From Candidatus Nanosyncoccus nanoralicus (GTDB lineage: Bacteria > Patescibacteriota > Saccharimonadia > Saccharimonadales > Saccharimonadaceae), in assembly GCF_004138405.1 (NCBI RefSeq), contig NZ_PRLL01000018.1, positions 1 through 8,610 of the forward strand: a DNA stretch of 8,610 nucleotides, written 5' to 3'. The position numbers and the translations under genes are program-made. Under the pieces are notes generated by a model. The model saw only the letters and a list, made by a program, of their open reading frames with translations, was not told the origin of the DNA and did no database searches. Below are positions 1 to 5,677 of this stretch, piece after piece (within the stretch, counting starts at the first letter, position 1; each line of letters begins with the position of its first letter).

Positions 1-2
1 CG

Positions 3-326
3 GATCGCAGGATTTGCCAAAAAATTCAAAGGGCGGATGCTGGAGTACTCGGTGATTTTACGCCTAATTTCGCCGACGATAGATTGCCGGATTTGTTTTT
101 ACATTTTAAGGGACGTAACTTTCCGCAGAGTTTAACAGAAGACGAATACTTAAAATGGGAGACAGATCGAAAAGCAAGAATTAAAAAACAGAGCGGTAGA
201 TTCTTTGCCTCTCTCACGGCCTTAAGGCAACGAGGCGAGGCTGGCGAAACAACTTTTGACGGCAGAGAAATTGATTTAAAGATTTTAGAAAAACTAGCTG
301 AATGGTATAAAAAGTGTAGCGAATAG
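3..326 (+). CDS. sbcB: Exodeoxyribonuclease I, C-terminal part (cut by window edge)
   Basis: An open frame runs from the left edge without a start codon to TAG, giving 107 residues. Exonuclease I of this family degrades single-stranded DNA 3' to 5' in recombination and mismatch repair. The call rests on the conserved C-terminal signature: FADDRLPDLFLHFKGRNFP followed by a Leu, an acidic E-D-E-Y run and a Trp. This lines up with the E. coli ExoI C-terminal segment around RARNFP...Q-Q-R-W-L-E-H-R, as I recall it. The upstream part (D-R-R-I-C-Q-K-I) fits the family's conserved D-R segment before it. The rest is charged and helical, as expected for the ExoI C-terminal domain. The DEDD nuclease core lies outside the window, so catalytic residues cannot be checked. 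An ATG-free start inside the window (TTG at 84) is not the real start, because homology continues upstream. It is convergent with the minus-strand membrane-protein gene. Identification is strong for a fragment; intactness is unknown. Confidence 0.82.
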   Translation, partial: DRRICQKIQRADAGVLGDFTPNFADDRLPDLFLHFKGRNFPQSLTEDEYLKWETDRKARIKKQSGRFFASLTALRQRGEAGETTFDGREIDLKILEKLAEWYKKCSE

Positions 327-339
327 CGAGGTATTTCAG

Positions 340-368
340 AAAGAAAATAGCCCCACGACTGTGGGGCT
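340..368 (-). terminator. Rho-independent terminator for the 448-906 gene
   Basis: A perfect 8-bp GC-rich stem, AGCCCCAC (349-356) / GTGGGGCT (361-368), encloses a 4-base loop. Read on the minus strand it is followed by ATTTTCTTTCTG, a U-rich tract. On the plus strand the bases after the stem (TGAAACAGG) are not T-rich, so termination of the sbcB transcript here would be weaker. It lies about 80 bases past the stop codon of the minus-strand gene. Confidence 0.75.
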
Positions 369-391
369 TGAAACAGGAGGGATAAAAGTTA

Positions 392-409
392 AACCAGAAA
401 AGACTGGTT
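392..409 (-). other. Second small hairpin in the 3' untranslated region of the 448-906 gene
   Basis: AACCAG (392-397) and CTGGTT (404-409) form a perfect 6-bp stem with a 6-base loop. Read on the minus strand it falls between the stop codon and the main terminator, and TAACTTTTA follows it. It could be an accessory terminator or an mRNA-stabilising 3' structure. The stem is short, so it may also be chance. Confidence 0.3.
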
Positions 410-447
410 GAATCCTTATTGGTATGAAATTTTACCCCCTCTTACTT

Positions 448-906
448 CTATCTTCTGTGTCTTCGGAGCCAGTTCCTGATAACGGTTGGACCGAAAACAA
501 GGTCTCCTCTTCCATTTCTCCAGAAGGTAAGATAACCATTCTGGTATAAATCATTTAAGATAGACTCATGCCATTCTGATATGGCTGTAACCATTCCAAA
601 GTATGCCGCAAGAACGAGCGCGCCTCGGATTAGTACCCATACCACATAGATGACAGCCACGAGCCATCCATATGACATCATGGATGGGTATTTAAACCTA
701 TCCCATTGCCTCATGTCATATAATACAACAGCAAGAAGCACTGCTGTATATATAATAGTAACAATGGCAAAACTCCAACCGCCACTAAGGCGGCTTTTAA
801 CAAGCAGCTGCCCATTCTTTTTTCTTCCCACGACTTTTGGAAGAATGAACCCCAATAAAATAGAGCTCGAAAAAAAACTTATCACTAAAAAGAATTCAAA
901 TTTCAT
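448..906 (-). CDS. Membrane protein of unknown function, three predicted helices
   Basis: This 152-residue protein belongs to no family I recognise. Hydrophobic segments lie at about residues 4-23, 44-64 and 80-108. A short basic loop (V-G-R-K-K-N, 26-31) separates the first two. A 44-residue C-terminal domain ends in a basic stretch (W-L-R-R-H-R-R). By the positive-inside rule, the basic 26-40 loop and basic C-terminus would be cytoplasmic, but this predicts no function. The start is well supported: AAGGAGG at 914-920 lies 7 bases before the ATG. An exact consensus promoter lies upstream, and a hairpin terminator follows the TAG stop. The gene is therefore a complete single-gene transcription unit, convergent with sbcB. 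It lies downstream of the FKBP gene on the same strand but has its own promoter. The reading frame is secure; the function is unknown. Confidence 0.8.
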   Translation of the reverse strand: MKFEFFLVISFFSSSILLGFILPKVVGRKKNGQLLVKSRLSGGWSFAIVTIIYTAVLLAVVLYDMRQWDRFKYPSMMSYGWLVAVIYVVWVLIRGALVLAAYFGMVTAISEWHESILNDLYQNGYLTFWRNGRGDLVFGPTVIRNWLRRHRR

Positions 907-909
907 ATG

Positions 910-1011
910 TACCCCTCCTTTTTAAGGTGCAAACTTCCGCTTTATGCGGATAAAATTGTTACTGCTTTATTATATAATACTATTGCTTATTTGTCAATAT
1001 AAGGAGGGGTA
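910..1011. repeat. 11-bp inverted repeat of a ribosome-binding-site box
   Basis: TACCCCTCCTT at 910-920 is the exact reverse complement of AAGGAGGGGTA at 1001-1011. The left copy is the Shine-Dalgarno site of the minus-strand membrane protein. The right copy sits on the plus strand, 6 bases (after AAGGAGG) ahead of an ATG at 1014 that opens only 13 codons (stop TGA at 1053-1055). The promoter palindrome lies between the two copies. The repeat is directly visible; whether the right copy is used is unknown. Confidence 0.6.
969..997 (-). promoter_or_regulatory. Exact consensus sigma-70 promoter for the 448-906 gene
   Basis: On the minus strand TTGACA (997-992) and TATAAT (974-969) are separated by exactly 17 bases, a full match to the bacterial housekeeping promoter. 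The transcript should start near 962, giving a leader of about 56 bases. The leader contains a 5-bp hairpin (TCCGC/GCGGA, 936-950) and then the Shine-Dalgarno AAGGAGG. The -10 element sits inside the 10-bp palindrome ATTATATAAT (969-978), so TATAAT also reads on the plus strand at 973-978. Confidence 0.85.
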
Positions 1012-1090
1012 ATATGCGGCTAGCTTTGCGCTGTAGGTTTTTGAGAGGAGGGTGATTTATGACTTAATTAGAGTCGAAGTTTTTGAAGAC

Positions 1091-1813
1091 TTAGGCACCG
1101 ATGCTATTGATTTCAGATTGAAGTTTACGATATTTAACGTAGATTTGGTTATACTCAGTGGAAAGTTTCTTGTAGTCCTCGGAGACTTCAATAGGAAGAA
1201 CTAGGAATTTGAGTGGGGAGTTTTTACTGCCACAGATTTCACGTTCACTACCATAGGCGAGTGGACTTGGGATATCAATCTCGCGAACACCACCAAAACG
1301 CATGCCCTTGATTCCTTCAGACCAGCCGGCGATTAAGCTATTTGGGTTGGTGACTGCAAGCGGCTCTTTGAGGCTCTTTGGATTCTTGGCATCATCAAAG
1401 GAGGAGTCAAAAACAGATTCATTAGCACACCAACCAACATAATAAGCATAGTATGAAGTGGTCTTATCGGTGATTTCAGCACCAGTACCATTTTTTAGAT
1501 CAAAAGTCTTAAGGCCGGCATCCTCTACAGAAGTGCCATTATAGGCTTTGATCTTATTGCGAAAAGAGGCAAGGGTATCAAAATATTGCTTCGACATTTT
1601 ATCGGAAGCAGATTTTAGTTCGTCTTGTTTAGCAGAGAGCTCTTTAGTGACTACCGCAAGTTCTTCCTTTTTGGTGGAAGAAGTCTGCTTGTTCTTTTCA
1701 CCATTAAGTACGATTAAAGCATAGATTGCGATCGTAGAAGACAGGAGCAGAACGGCAATTACCCCAATTATAATACGCTGGCCCAAACTGGTCTTTAATT
1801 CTTTTTCTTGCAT
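1091..1813 (-). CDS. Membrane-anchored FKBP-type peptidyl-prolyl cis-trans isomerase
   Basis: A 240-residue protein that would catalyse proline isomerisation during protein folding outside the membrane. In order: a short cytoplasmic N-terminus with Lys and Arg; a signal-anchor helix (about 12-36); a Lys/Glu-rich likely coiled coil (40-75); an FKBP domain (about 105-210); and a C-terminal charged helix (211-237). Family residues line up with human FKBP12: Y125 (Tyr26), F135-D136 (Phe36-Asp37, in V-F-D-S-S), L160-I161 and W164 (the V-I-x-x-W pocket), and Y187 (Tyr82, in A-Y-G). The strongest run is LIAGWSEGIKGMRFGG. The pocket is complete, so activity is likely. Cys129 and Cys194 are extracytoplasmic. 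The start is supported by AAAGGAGG four bases upstream. It begins 30 bases after the pheT stop, with no terminator visible between, so it is probably cotranscribed with pheST. I see no strong terminator after it. Confidence 0.88.
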   Translation of the reverse strand: MQEKELKTSLGQRIIIGVIAVLLLSSTIAIYALIVLNGEKNKQTSSTKKEELAVVTKELSAKQDELKSASDKMSKQYFDTLASFRNKIKAYNGTSVEDAGLKTFDLKNGTGAEITDKTTSYYAYYVGWCANESVFDSSFDDAKNPKSLKEPLAVTNPNSLIAGWSEGIKGMRFGGVREIDIPSPLAYGSEREICGSKNSPLKFLVLPIEVSEDYKKLSTEYNQIYVKYRKLQSEINSIGA

Positions 1814-1843
1814 AAACCTCCTTTAGTTTTCTCGGTATTTGTA

Positions 1844-4342
1844 TTAGATAATCTCAGCACCGAGCGCTGTAATATTTTGTTCAATTTGTTTCATTATAGC
1901 AGAGATTTCATCTGCACTCATAGTTTTTACCGTACTAGCAAAGCTAAGATGGAAGCTACAATTTCGGGTAGTGTCATTTTCTGATGGTCGATAGATGGAA
2001 ACTGGCTCCAAGGTATGAATCAGAGAATCTTGAGCGAGAGCACGTGCGATTTCCTGCTCAAGCGTAGCGTAAGAGACAGTGTCTGGGGTCTTAACAGTGA
2101 GATCTCGCGAGACGGATGGGAAGCGACTAATCTTTTGTGTACCACGCAAGATTCGAGGAGCATTAAGTAATGACTCAAGATTTAGCTCAAGAGCAGAAAC
2201 TTCTTTTAGCTTCAGTTTTTTAAGTACAGAATGTTTAACCTCACCAAGACAGCCAATCATTTCTTGTCCGAGCTGAATACGGACTGAATGAAGCGGCTCA
2301 AAATATGGATATTGCTGCTCCTGATATTCGACAAATTTAAATTCAAGACCAAGACGAGCGCCAAGGGCGAGACAGAGCTCTTTGATTCGATAGAAATCAC
2401 CCTCAAGACAGATTGAGAGATGTGATTCGAGCTTTGGGGTTTGATCTGCAAGAAAGCCAAAGGAGCGCTTGGCGACTTGGTTCATTTCATAGAGAATAAA
2501 ATCCTTATATCCAGCCTTTTGATTCTCATAAACCTTCTCGAGTAGGCTTGGAGTTATGGACTGTCTAAAACATTGGAGTTCTGGAGAGATAGAATTACTA
2601 ATTTCATAACTATCAGCGATATCTTCACCTACTTTTTGCTGAAGATTTTGCGAAACGAAGCTATAAGTGAGGAGCTCATTGGCGCCCTGTTGGTCTGAAA
2701 GGATGTTGCGAATTTCGCTCTTGAGGGCAAAAAGCTGATTTTTTGGGCTACCTTTGAAAGAGCGGAGCGGAAGGGTTTGCGGAATGTTGTCAAAACCATT
2801 GAGACGGCCAACCTCCTCGTAGAGATCCTCTTTAATATGGATGTCGGTACGCCATAGCGGGGTAGTAACATTTAAGGACTGATTATCCGAGAGTATATCC
2901 ACCATGAAACCAACACTTGCGAGCGTTTGCTTAACCTGCTCTAATGTAAAATTGGAGCCCAGTGTTTGATTAAGGTCATTAAGGTCAAGTTTAATGATCT
3001 GCTGAGCGGGGCTTTGAGCAAGACAGTCGGCAAAAATGAGATTAGAAGTATCTTTAGTACCGAGTTTTTCTAGACAGGACTTTAGTGCTGGTACTGTACC
3101 AAAGATTGGTTGGCCTTTAGTGAAACGCGTAATAGCTTCAGAGAAAATACCGTGAGCCATTTGAGTTTTACGTAGATTATAGAGGCTAAAAGTGGCAGAC
3201 TCGATAAGAATACGCTTGGTGTTTGTATCAATTTCGGTATTTTTGCCACCCATGGCGCCAGCTAGGGCAACTGGGATATCATTGGAGGTGATCACAATAT
3301 CGTTTGGATTAAGTTCGATTTCAGTATCATCAATTAAAGTGATTTTTTCACCTTCCCTGGCAGCACGTACAATAATTTTTGGGGAATCAGTACCACCGAT
3401 GGCGATAAATTTATCATAGTCAAAGGCGTGTAGAGGCTGACCAGTCTCAAGCATGGTGAGGTTTGTCGCATCAACAATTGGCGAAACAGGTCGCATACCA
3501 GATTTATAGAGTAGAACGCCGTCTTGAGTGAGGGTGCGCCCAAAATCAGCAGAATCTTGATCAAACTTAAGCTGGGTTTGGTCGACGATGACACAGGAAT
3601 AGCGAGGACATAATAGTTGATCCTGGATTTCAATAACTGGACTCTTGATATCTGAGGTGTTATTAGGATTACTACGGATAAAATCTGATTGTGTAGCTAA
3701 GTCACCATCGAAGATTGCAGGATTTTTGAATGGCTGACCTAGGATCCCAGCAACTTCGCGCGCAAAACCGATTAGTCCAAAAGTATCTGGACGATGAGTG
3801 AGTGATTTATTTTCAATATCAATAATCAAATCGTCAAGATCTAATGCCTCAATAATAGGGGTGCCGGGTTCAGCAAGATCAGGAGCGAGCTCAGCAATAT
3901 ATTTATGATCAGTGCCAAATCCGAGCTCGTCAGCGCCAGCAATCATGCCATAACTTTCATAGCCACGAAGCTTACGAACAGATAGCTGAAAATTCTCTGT
4001 TCCATAGGTAGTAGGAACGATGGCGCCAGGAGCGAGCCAAACTACAGAGAGTCCAGCACGGACGTTTGGCGCACCACAGACAACTTGAATAAGACCATTT
4101 TCAAGTTTACCGAATTCTTGATTGAGGGGTCCGGCATCTACCTCGCAGAGATGAAGATGTGTATCCGGAATATCGGTGCAGCTAACAACCTTAGCGACGT
4201 AGATATTCTGGTATTTTTCAGCAAGACTTTCAGTTCCCTCCACTTCAACAAGGCGAGAACCGATCAGTTTCATCAGATCTTCGGTAGAGAGAGAATCTGG
4301 AATTTTAACATAACGTTTTAGGGCATTAAGTGAAATAAGCAT
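1844..4342 (-). CDS. pheT: Phenylalanyl-tRNA synthetase beta subunit
   Basis: The 832-residue beta subunit of the alpha2-beta2 PheRS binds tRNA-Phe and edits mischarged tyrosine. Domains in order: an N-terminal segment; a tRNA-binding OB fold (about 42-150, with V-V-C-G-A-P-N and L-R-G-Y-E-S-Y-G-M-I); L-T-H-R-P-D plus GLIGFAREVAGI (181-201); the B3/B4 editing domain (about 242-410, with V-D-A-T-N and E-T-G-Q-P-L-H-A-F-D, A-G-A-M-G-G and S-E-A-I-T-R-F); B5 (450-520, with E-D-L-Y-E-E-V-G-R-L-N-G-F-D); a degenerate synthetase-like core (530-720); and the C-terminal FDX-ACB anticodon-binding domain (738-831, R-F-P-S-V-S-R-D-L). E. coli PheT has 795 residues, so this is full length. Its ATG shares one base with the pheS stop (TAATG), and GGAGG lies 7 bases upstream inside pheS, which points to translational coupling. 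Confidence 0.97.
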   Translation of the reverse strand: MLISLNALKRYVKIPDSLSTEDLMKLIGSRLVEVEGTESLAEKYQNIYVAKVVSCTDIPDTHLHLCEVDAGPLNQEFGKLENGLIQVVCGAPNVRAGLSVVWLAPGAIVPTTYGTENFQLSVRKLRGYESYGMIAGADELGFGTDHKYIAELAPDLAEPGTPIIEALDLDDLIIDIENKSLTHRPDTFGLIGFAREVAGILGQPFKNPAIFDGDLATQSDFIRSNPNNTSDIKSPVIEIQDQLLCPRYSCVIVDQTQLKFDQDSADFGRTLTQDGVLLYKSGMRPVSPIVDATNLTMLETGQPLHAFDYDKFIAIGGTDSPKIIVRAAREGEKITLIDDTEIELNPNDIVITSNDIPVALAGAMGGKNTEIDTNTKRILIESATFSLYNLRKTQMAHGIFSEAITRFTKGQPIFGTVPALKSCLEKLGTKDTSNLIFADCLAQSPAQQIIKLDLNDLNQTLGSNFTLEQVKQTLASVGFMVDILSDNQSLNVTTPLWRTDIHIKEDLYEEVGRLNGFDNIPQTLPLRSFKGSPKNQLFALKSEIRNILSDQQGANELLTYSFVSQNLQQKVGEDIADSYEISNSISPELQCFRQSITPSLLEKVYENQKAGYKDFILYEMNQVAKRSFGFLADQTPKLESHLSICLEGDFYRIKELCLALGARLGLEFKFVEYQEQQYPYFEPLHSVRIQLGQEMIGCLGEVKHSVLKKLKLKEVSALELNLESLLNAPRILRGTQKISRFPSVSRDLTVKTPDTVSYATLEQEIARALAQDSLIHTLEPVSIYRPSENDTTRNCSFHLSFASTVKTMSADEISAIMKQIEQNITALGAEII

Positions 4343-4354
4343 TAGAATTCCTCC
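4340..4354 (-). promoter_or_regulatory. pheT ribosome-binding site and TAATG stop/start overlap
   Basis: On the minus strand GGAGG (4354-4350) lies in the last codons of pheS, 7 bases before the pheT stop/start overlap. The sequence TAATG serves as both the pheS stop (4344-4342) and the pheT start (4342-4340). This arrangement supports roughly equal synthesis of the two subunits. Confidence 0.8.
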
Positions 4355-5286
4355 AAGAAATTAAGTTTACCAGATTCGAAGAAACGAATGTCGTCAAGTT
4401 GGTATTTGAGAATGACAAGACGATCAATGCCGCCACCCCAAGCAAAGCCCTTATAGATTGTGGGGTCAATGCCAGCGGTTTTTAAAACATTGGGGTGAAT
4501 CATACCACAACCCATCATCTCTAACCAACCATCCCCTTTGCCGCCGAGAGCTTTTGGCTTCTCGATTTGAAATTCGAGTGAAGGTTCAGTAAATGGGAAG
4601 TAGCCTGGCTGAGTTTTAGTATTTAAAGTTTGACCATAATAGGTTTCGAAGAAATTTTTGAGGACGCCGAGCATCTGTCCCATGGTGGCAGTTTTGGAAA
4701 CAAAAACACCTTCACATTGGTAAAAAGTATGCTCATGAGTAGCGTCAACATCTTCATTACGAAAGACGCGGCCAGGAATGACTACAGCAATCTGACCTTC
4801 GGTTTCAAGCTGGTCTCGACGAGAGGTGAGCGCGCGATATTGCATGGTAGAAGTATGGGCTGGAGGGATAAAACCTTCTTTGGTGCGGAAGGTATCATAA
4901 CCATCACGGGCGGGATGACCTTCAGGGAAGTTGAGCGACTCAAACATATGAAATTCGTCGTCAAGCTGAGTGGATTCCATGACTTCAAATCCCATATTAG
5001 AATATATATCTATTACTTTGTCAAGTTCAACCATGAGAGGATGCTTGCTGCCACGCCTGTTTTTCTTCGGGGTAGAGTTTTCAGCCATAGGAGCGGTGAG
5101 ATCGATGGGCTTGATATCGACTGCTGCTAATTTTTCTTCCTCAGCTTGAATTTGAGCTAAGATTTCATTTTTGCGACGATTAATTTCCTGCCCAAAAGCT
5201 TTACGCTCTTCAGCTGGGAGGTCTTTAATTTTACTATATTCAAGGCCAAGATCTTTTAGGGCCTGTTTTAAGTCTGTAAGTTTCAT
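4342..5286 (-). CDS. pheS: Phenylalanyl-tRNA synthetase alpha subunit
   Basis: The 314-residue catalytic subunit of PheRS activates phenylalanine with ATP and charges tRNA-Phe in the cytoplasm. An N-terminal helical region (about 1-55) matches the tRNA-contacting coiled coil of the family. A Lys/Arg-rich linker (74-81) leads into the class II core. That core has H-P-L at 82-84, motif 1 to about 130 (with N-F-P-x-x-H-P-A-R-D), H-T-S at 144-146, motif 2 (G-R-V-F-R-N-E-D-V-D-A-T-H, 172-184, then F-Y-Q-C-E-G) and motif 3 (F-A-W-G-G-G-I-D-R-L, 281-290). Motif 3 has Gly where many homologues have Met (G-M-G-I). The length is close to E. coli PheS (327). The start fits the family's N-terminus, but no good Shine-Dalgarno precedes the ATG (AGACAGAT). 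It is the first gene of the pheS-pheT-FKBP run. Confidence 0.97.
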   Translation of the reverse strand: MKLTDLKQALKDLGLEYSKIKDLPAEERKAFGQEINRRKNEILAQIQAEEEKLAAVDIKPIDLTAPMAENSTPKKNRRGSKHPLMVELDKVIDIYSNMGFEVMESTQLDDEFHMFESLNFPEGHPARDGYDTFRTKEGFIPPAHTSTMQYRALTSRRDQLETEGQIAVVIPGRVFRNEDVDATHEHTFYQCEGVFVSKTATMGQMLGVLKNFFETYYGQTLNTKTQPGYFPFTEPSLEFQIEKPKALGGKGDGWLEMMGCGMIHPNVLKTAGIDPTIYKGFAWGGGIDRLVILKYQLDDIRFFESGKLNFLEEF

Positions 5287-5297
5287 ATCTGTCTCTT

Positions 5298-5326
5298 ATT
5301 ATACTCTGTTTTTAGTGGTTTTTTAA
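5298..5326 (-). promoter_or_regulatory. Putative pheS promoter very close to the start codon
   Basis: On the minus strand TATAAT (5303-5298) follows TTAAAA (5326-5321, 4 of 6 matches to TTGACA) after 17 bases. The expected transcription start, near 5291, is only about five bases before the pheS ATG at 5286. No Shine-Dalgarno is present, which fits a nearly leaderless message. A promoter further upstream, reading through the 75-residue gene, is the alternative. Confidence 0.55.
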
Positions 5327-5363
5327 GAGAAAATAGGAAAACTTGGACTTTAGAAAAAGAGCA

Positions 5364-5591
5364 CTAGATGACAACAATCAGAATTAGAGAAAGAATCGCG
5401 AGACCAACAAGGATGAGCCAAACCCAACCGTAGCGACTGGTAGTCTTTGATCCATTTATATAATCTGAATCATTAACAAGATCAGGGTCGGCACTTAAGG
5501 CTGTCTGTTCCGCTTTTATCTTTAGGTCTGCGGCAATACGGCGACTAAGCTCTGCATTTTTATCCTGTTCTTTATGTACGATTACTCCCAT
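5364..5591 (-). CDS. Small tail-anchored membrane protein, unknown function
   Basis: A 75-residue protein of no family I can name. The first 52 residues are hydrophilic and helical, with charged residues and an acidic D-P-D-L-V-N-D-S-D-Y segment (35-44). A single very hydrophobic helix fills residues 55-75 and reaches the C-terminus, so the protein should be anchored by its tail with the bulk in the cytoplasm. The ATG is preceded by AAAGG six bases upstream. An overlapping 7-codon frame (ATG at 5605-5603, stop TAA at 5584-5582) begins in the leader and runs past the start; it may be chance. The gene lies 77 bases upstream of pheS on the same strand and diverges from the aquaporin gene, with 86 bases between starts. 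It could be cotranscribed with pheS. Coding is supported by the clean hydrophobic tail and ribosome site; function is unknown. Confidence 0.72.
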   Translation of the reverse strand: MGVIVHKEQDKNAELSRRIAADLKIKAEQTALSADPDLVNDSDYINGSKTTSRYGWVWLILVGLAILSLILIVVI

Positions 5592-5627
5592 CCTATACCT
5601 TTCATTTTAGAAAATTAAACTTTAAGT

Positions 5628-5636
5628 ATTTTACCA
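5628..5636 (-). promoter_or_regulatory. Possible extended -10 promoter for the 75-residue gene
   Basis: On the minus strand TGGTAAAAT (5636-5628) fits an extended -10 (TGn plus a TATAAT-like hexamer). I find no good -35 at 16-18 bases. A start near 5621 would give a leader of about 30 bases. This is a weak call made from position and motif alone. Confidence 0.35.
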
Positions 5637-5642
5637 CAGATG

Positions 5643-5651
5643 TGTTATAAT
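5643..5651 (+). promoter_or_regulatory. Extended -10 promoter for the aquaporin gene
   Basis: TGTTATAAT is an exact extended -10 with a consensus TATAAT (5646-5651). The -35 region is poor (TTAAGT-like at 5622-5627), as is common with extended -10 promoters. Transcription should begin near 5658. TAAGGAGG follows at 5667-5674, three bases before the ATG at 5678, a strong though tightly spaced ribosome site. Confidence 0.6.
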
Positions 5652-5677
5652 TCATTCAATATTACTTAAGGAGGTAT

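Noticed and set aside
327..447. Possible tRNA or small RNA gene in the gap after sbcB
   Set aside because: No cloverleaf or T-loop sequence is visible; the two hairpins are better explained as 3' end structures of the convergent minus-strand gene.
650..925. Plus-strand open frame of 91 codons
   Set aside because: It lies antisense to the 152-residue membrane protein, which has an exact promoter, a strong ribosome site and a terminator. The plus frame has none of these and no recognisable domain.
1052..1204. GTG-started plus-strand frame of 50 codons entering the FKBP gene antisense
   Set aside because: The GTG is almost on top of the GAGGAGG box, leaving no proper spacing, and most of the frame is antisense to a gene with clear homology.
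4630..5130. Plus-strand open frame of 166 codons
   Set aside because: It is the antisense shadow of pheS, whose class II synthetase motifs are unmistakable over the same bases.
5287..5363. T-box, riboswitch or leader-peptide attenuator ahead of pheS
   Set aside because: The gap is 77 bases, has no stable stem-loop with a U run and no Phe-rich short frame, and the likely promoter leaves only about five bases of leader.
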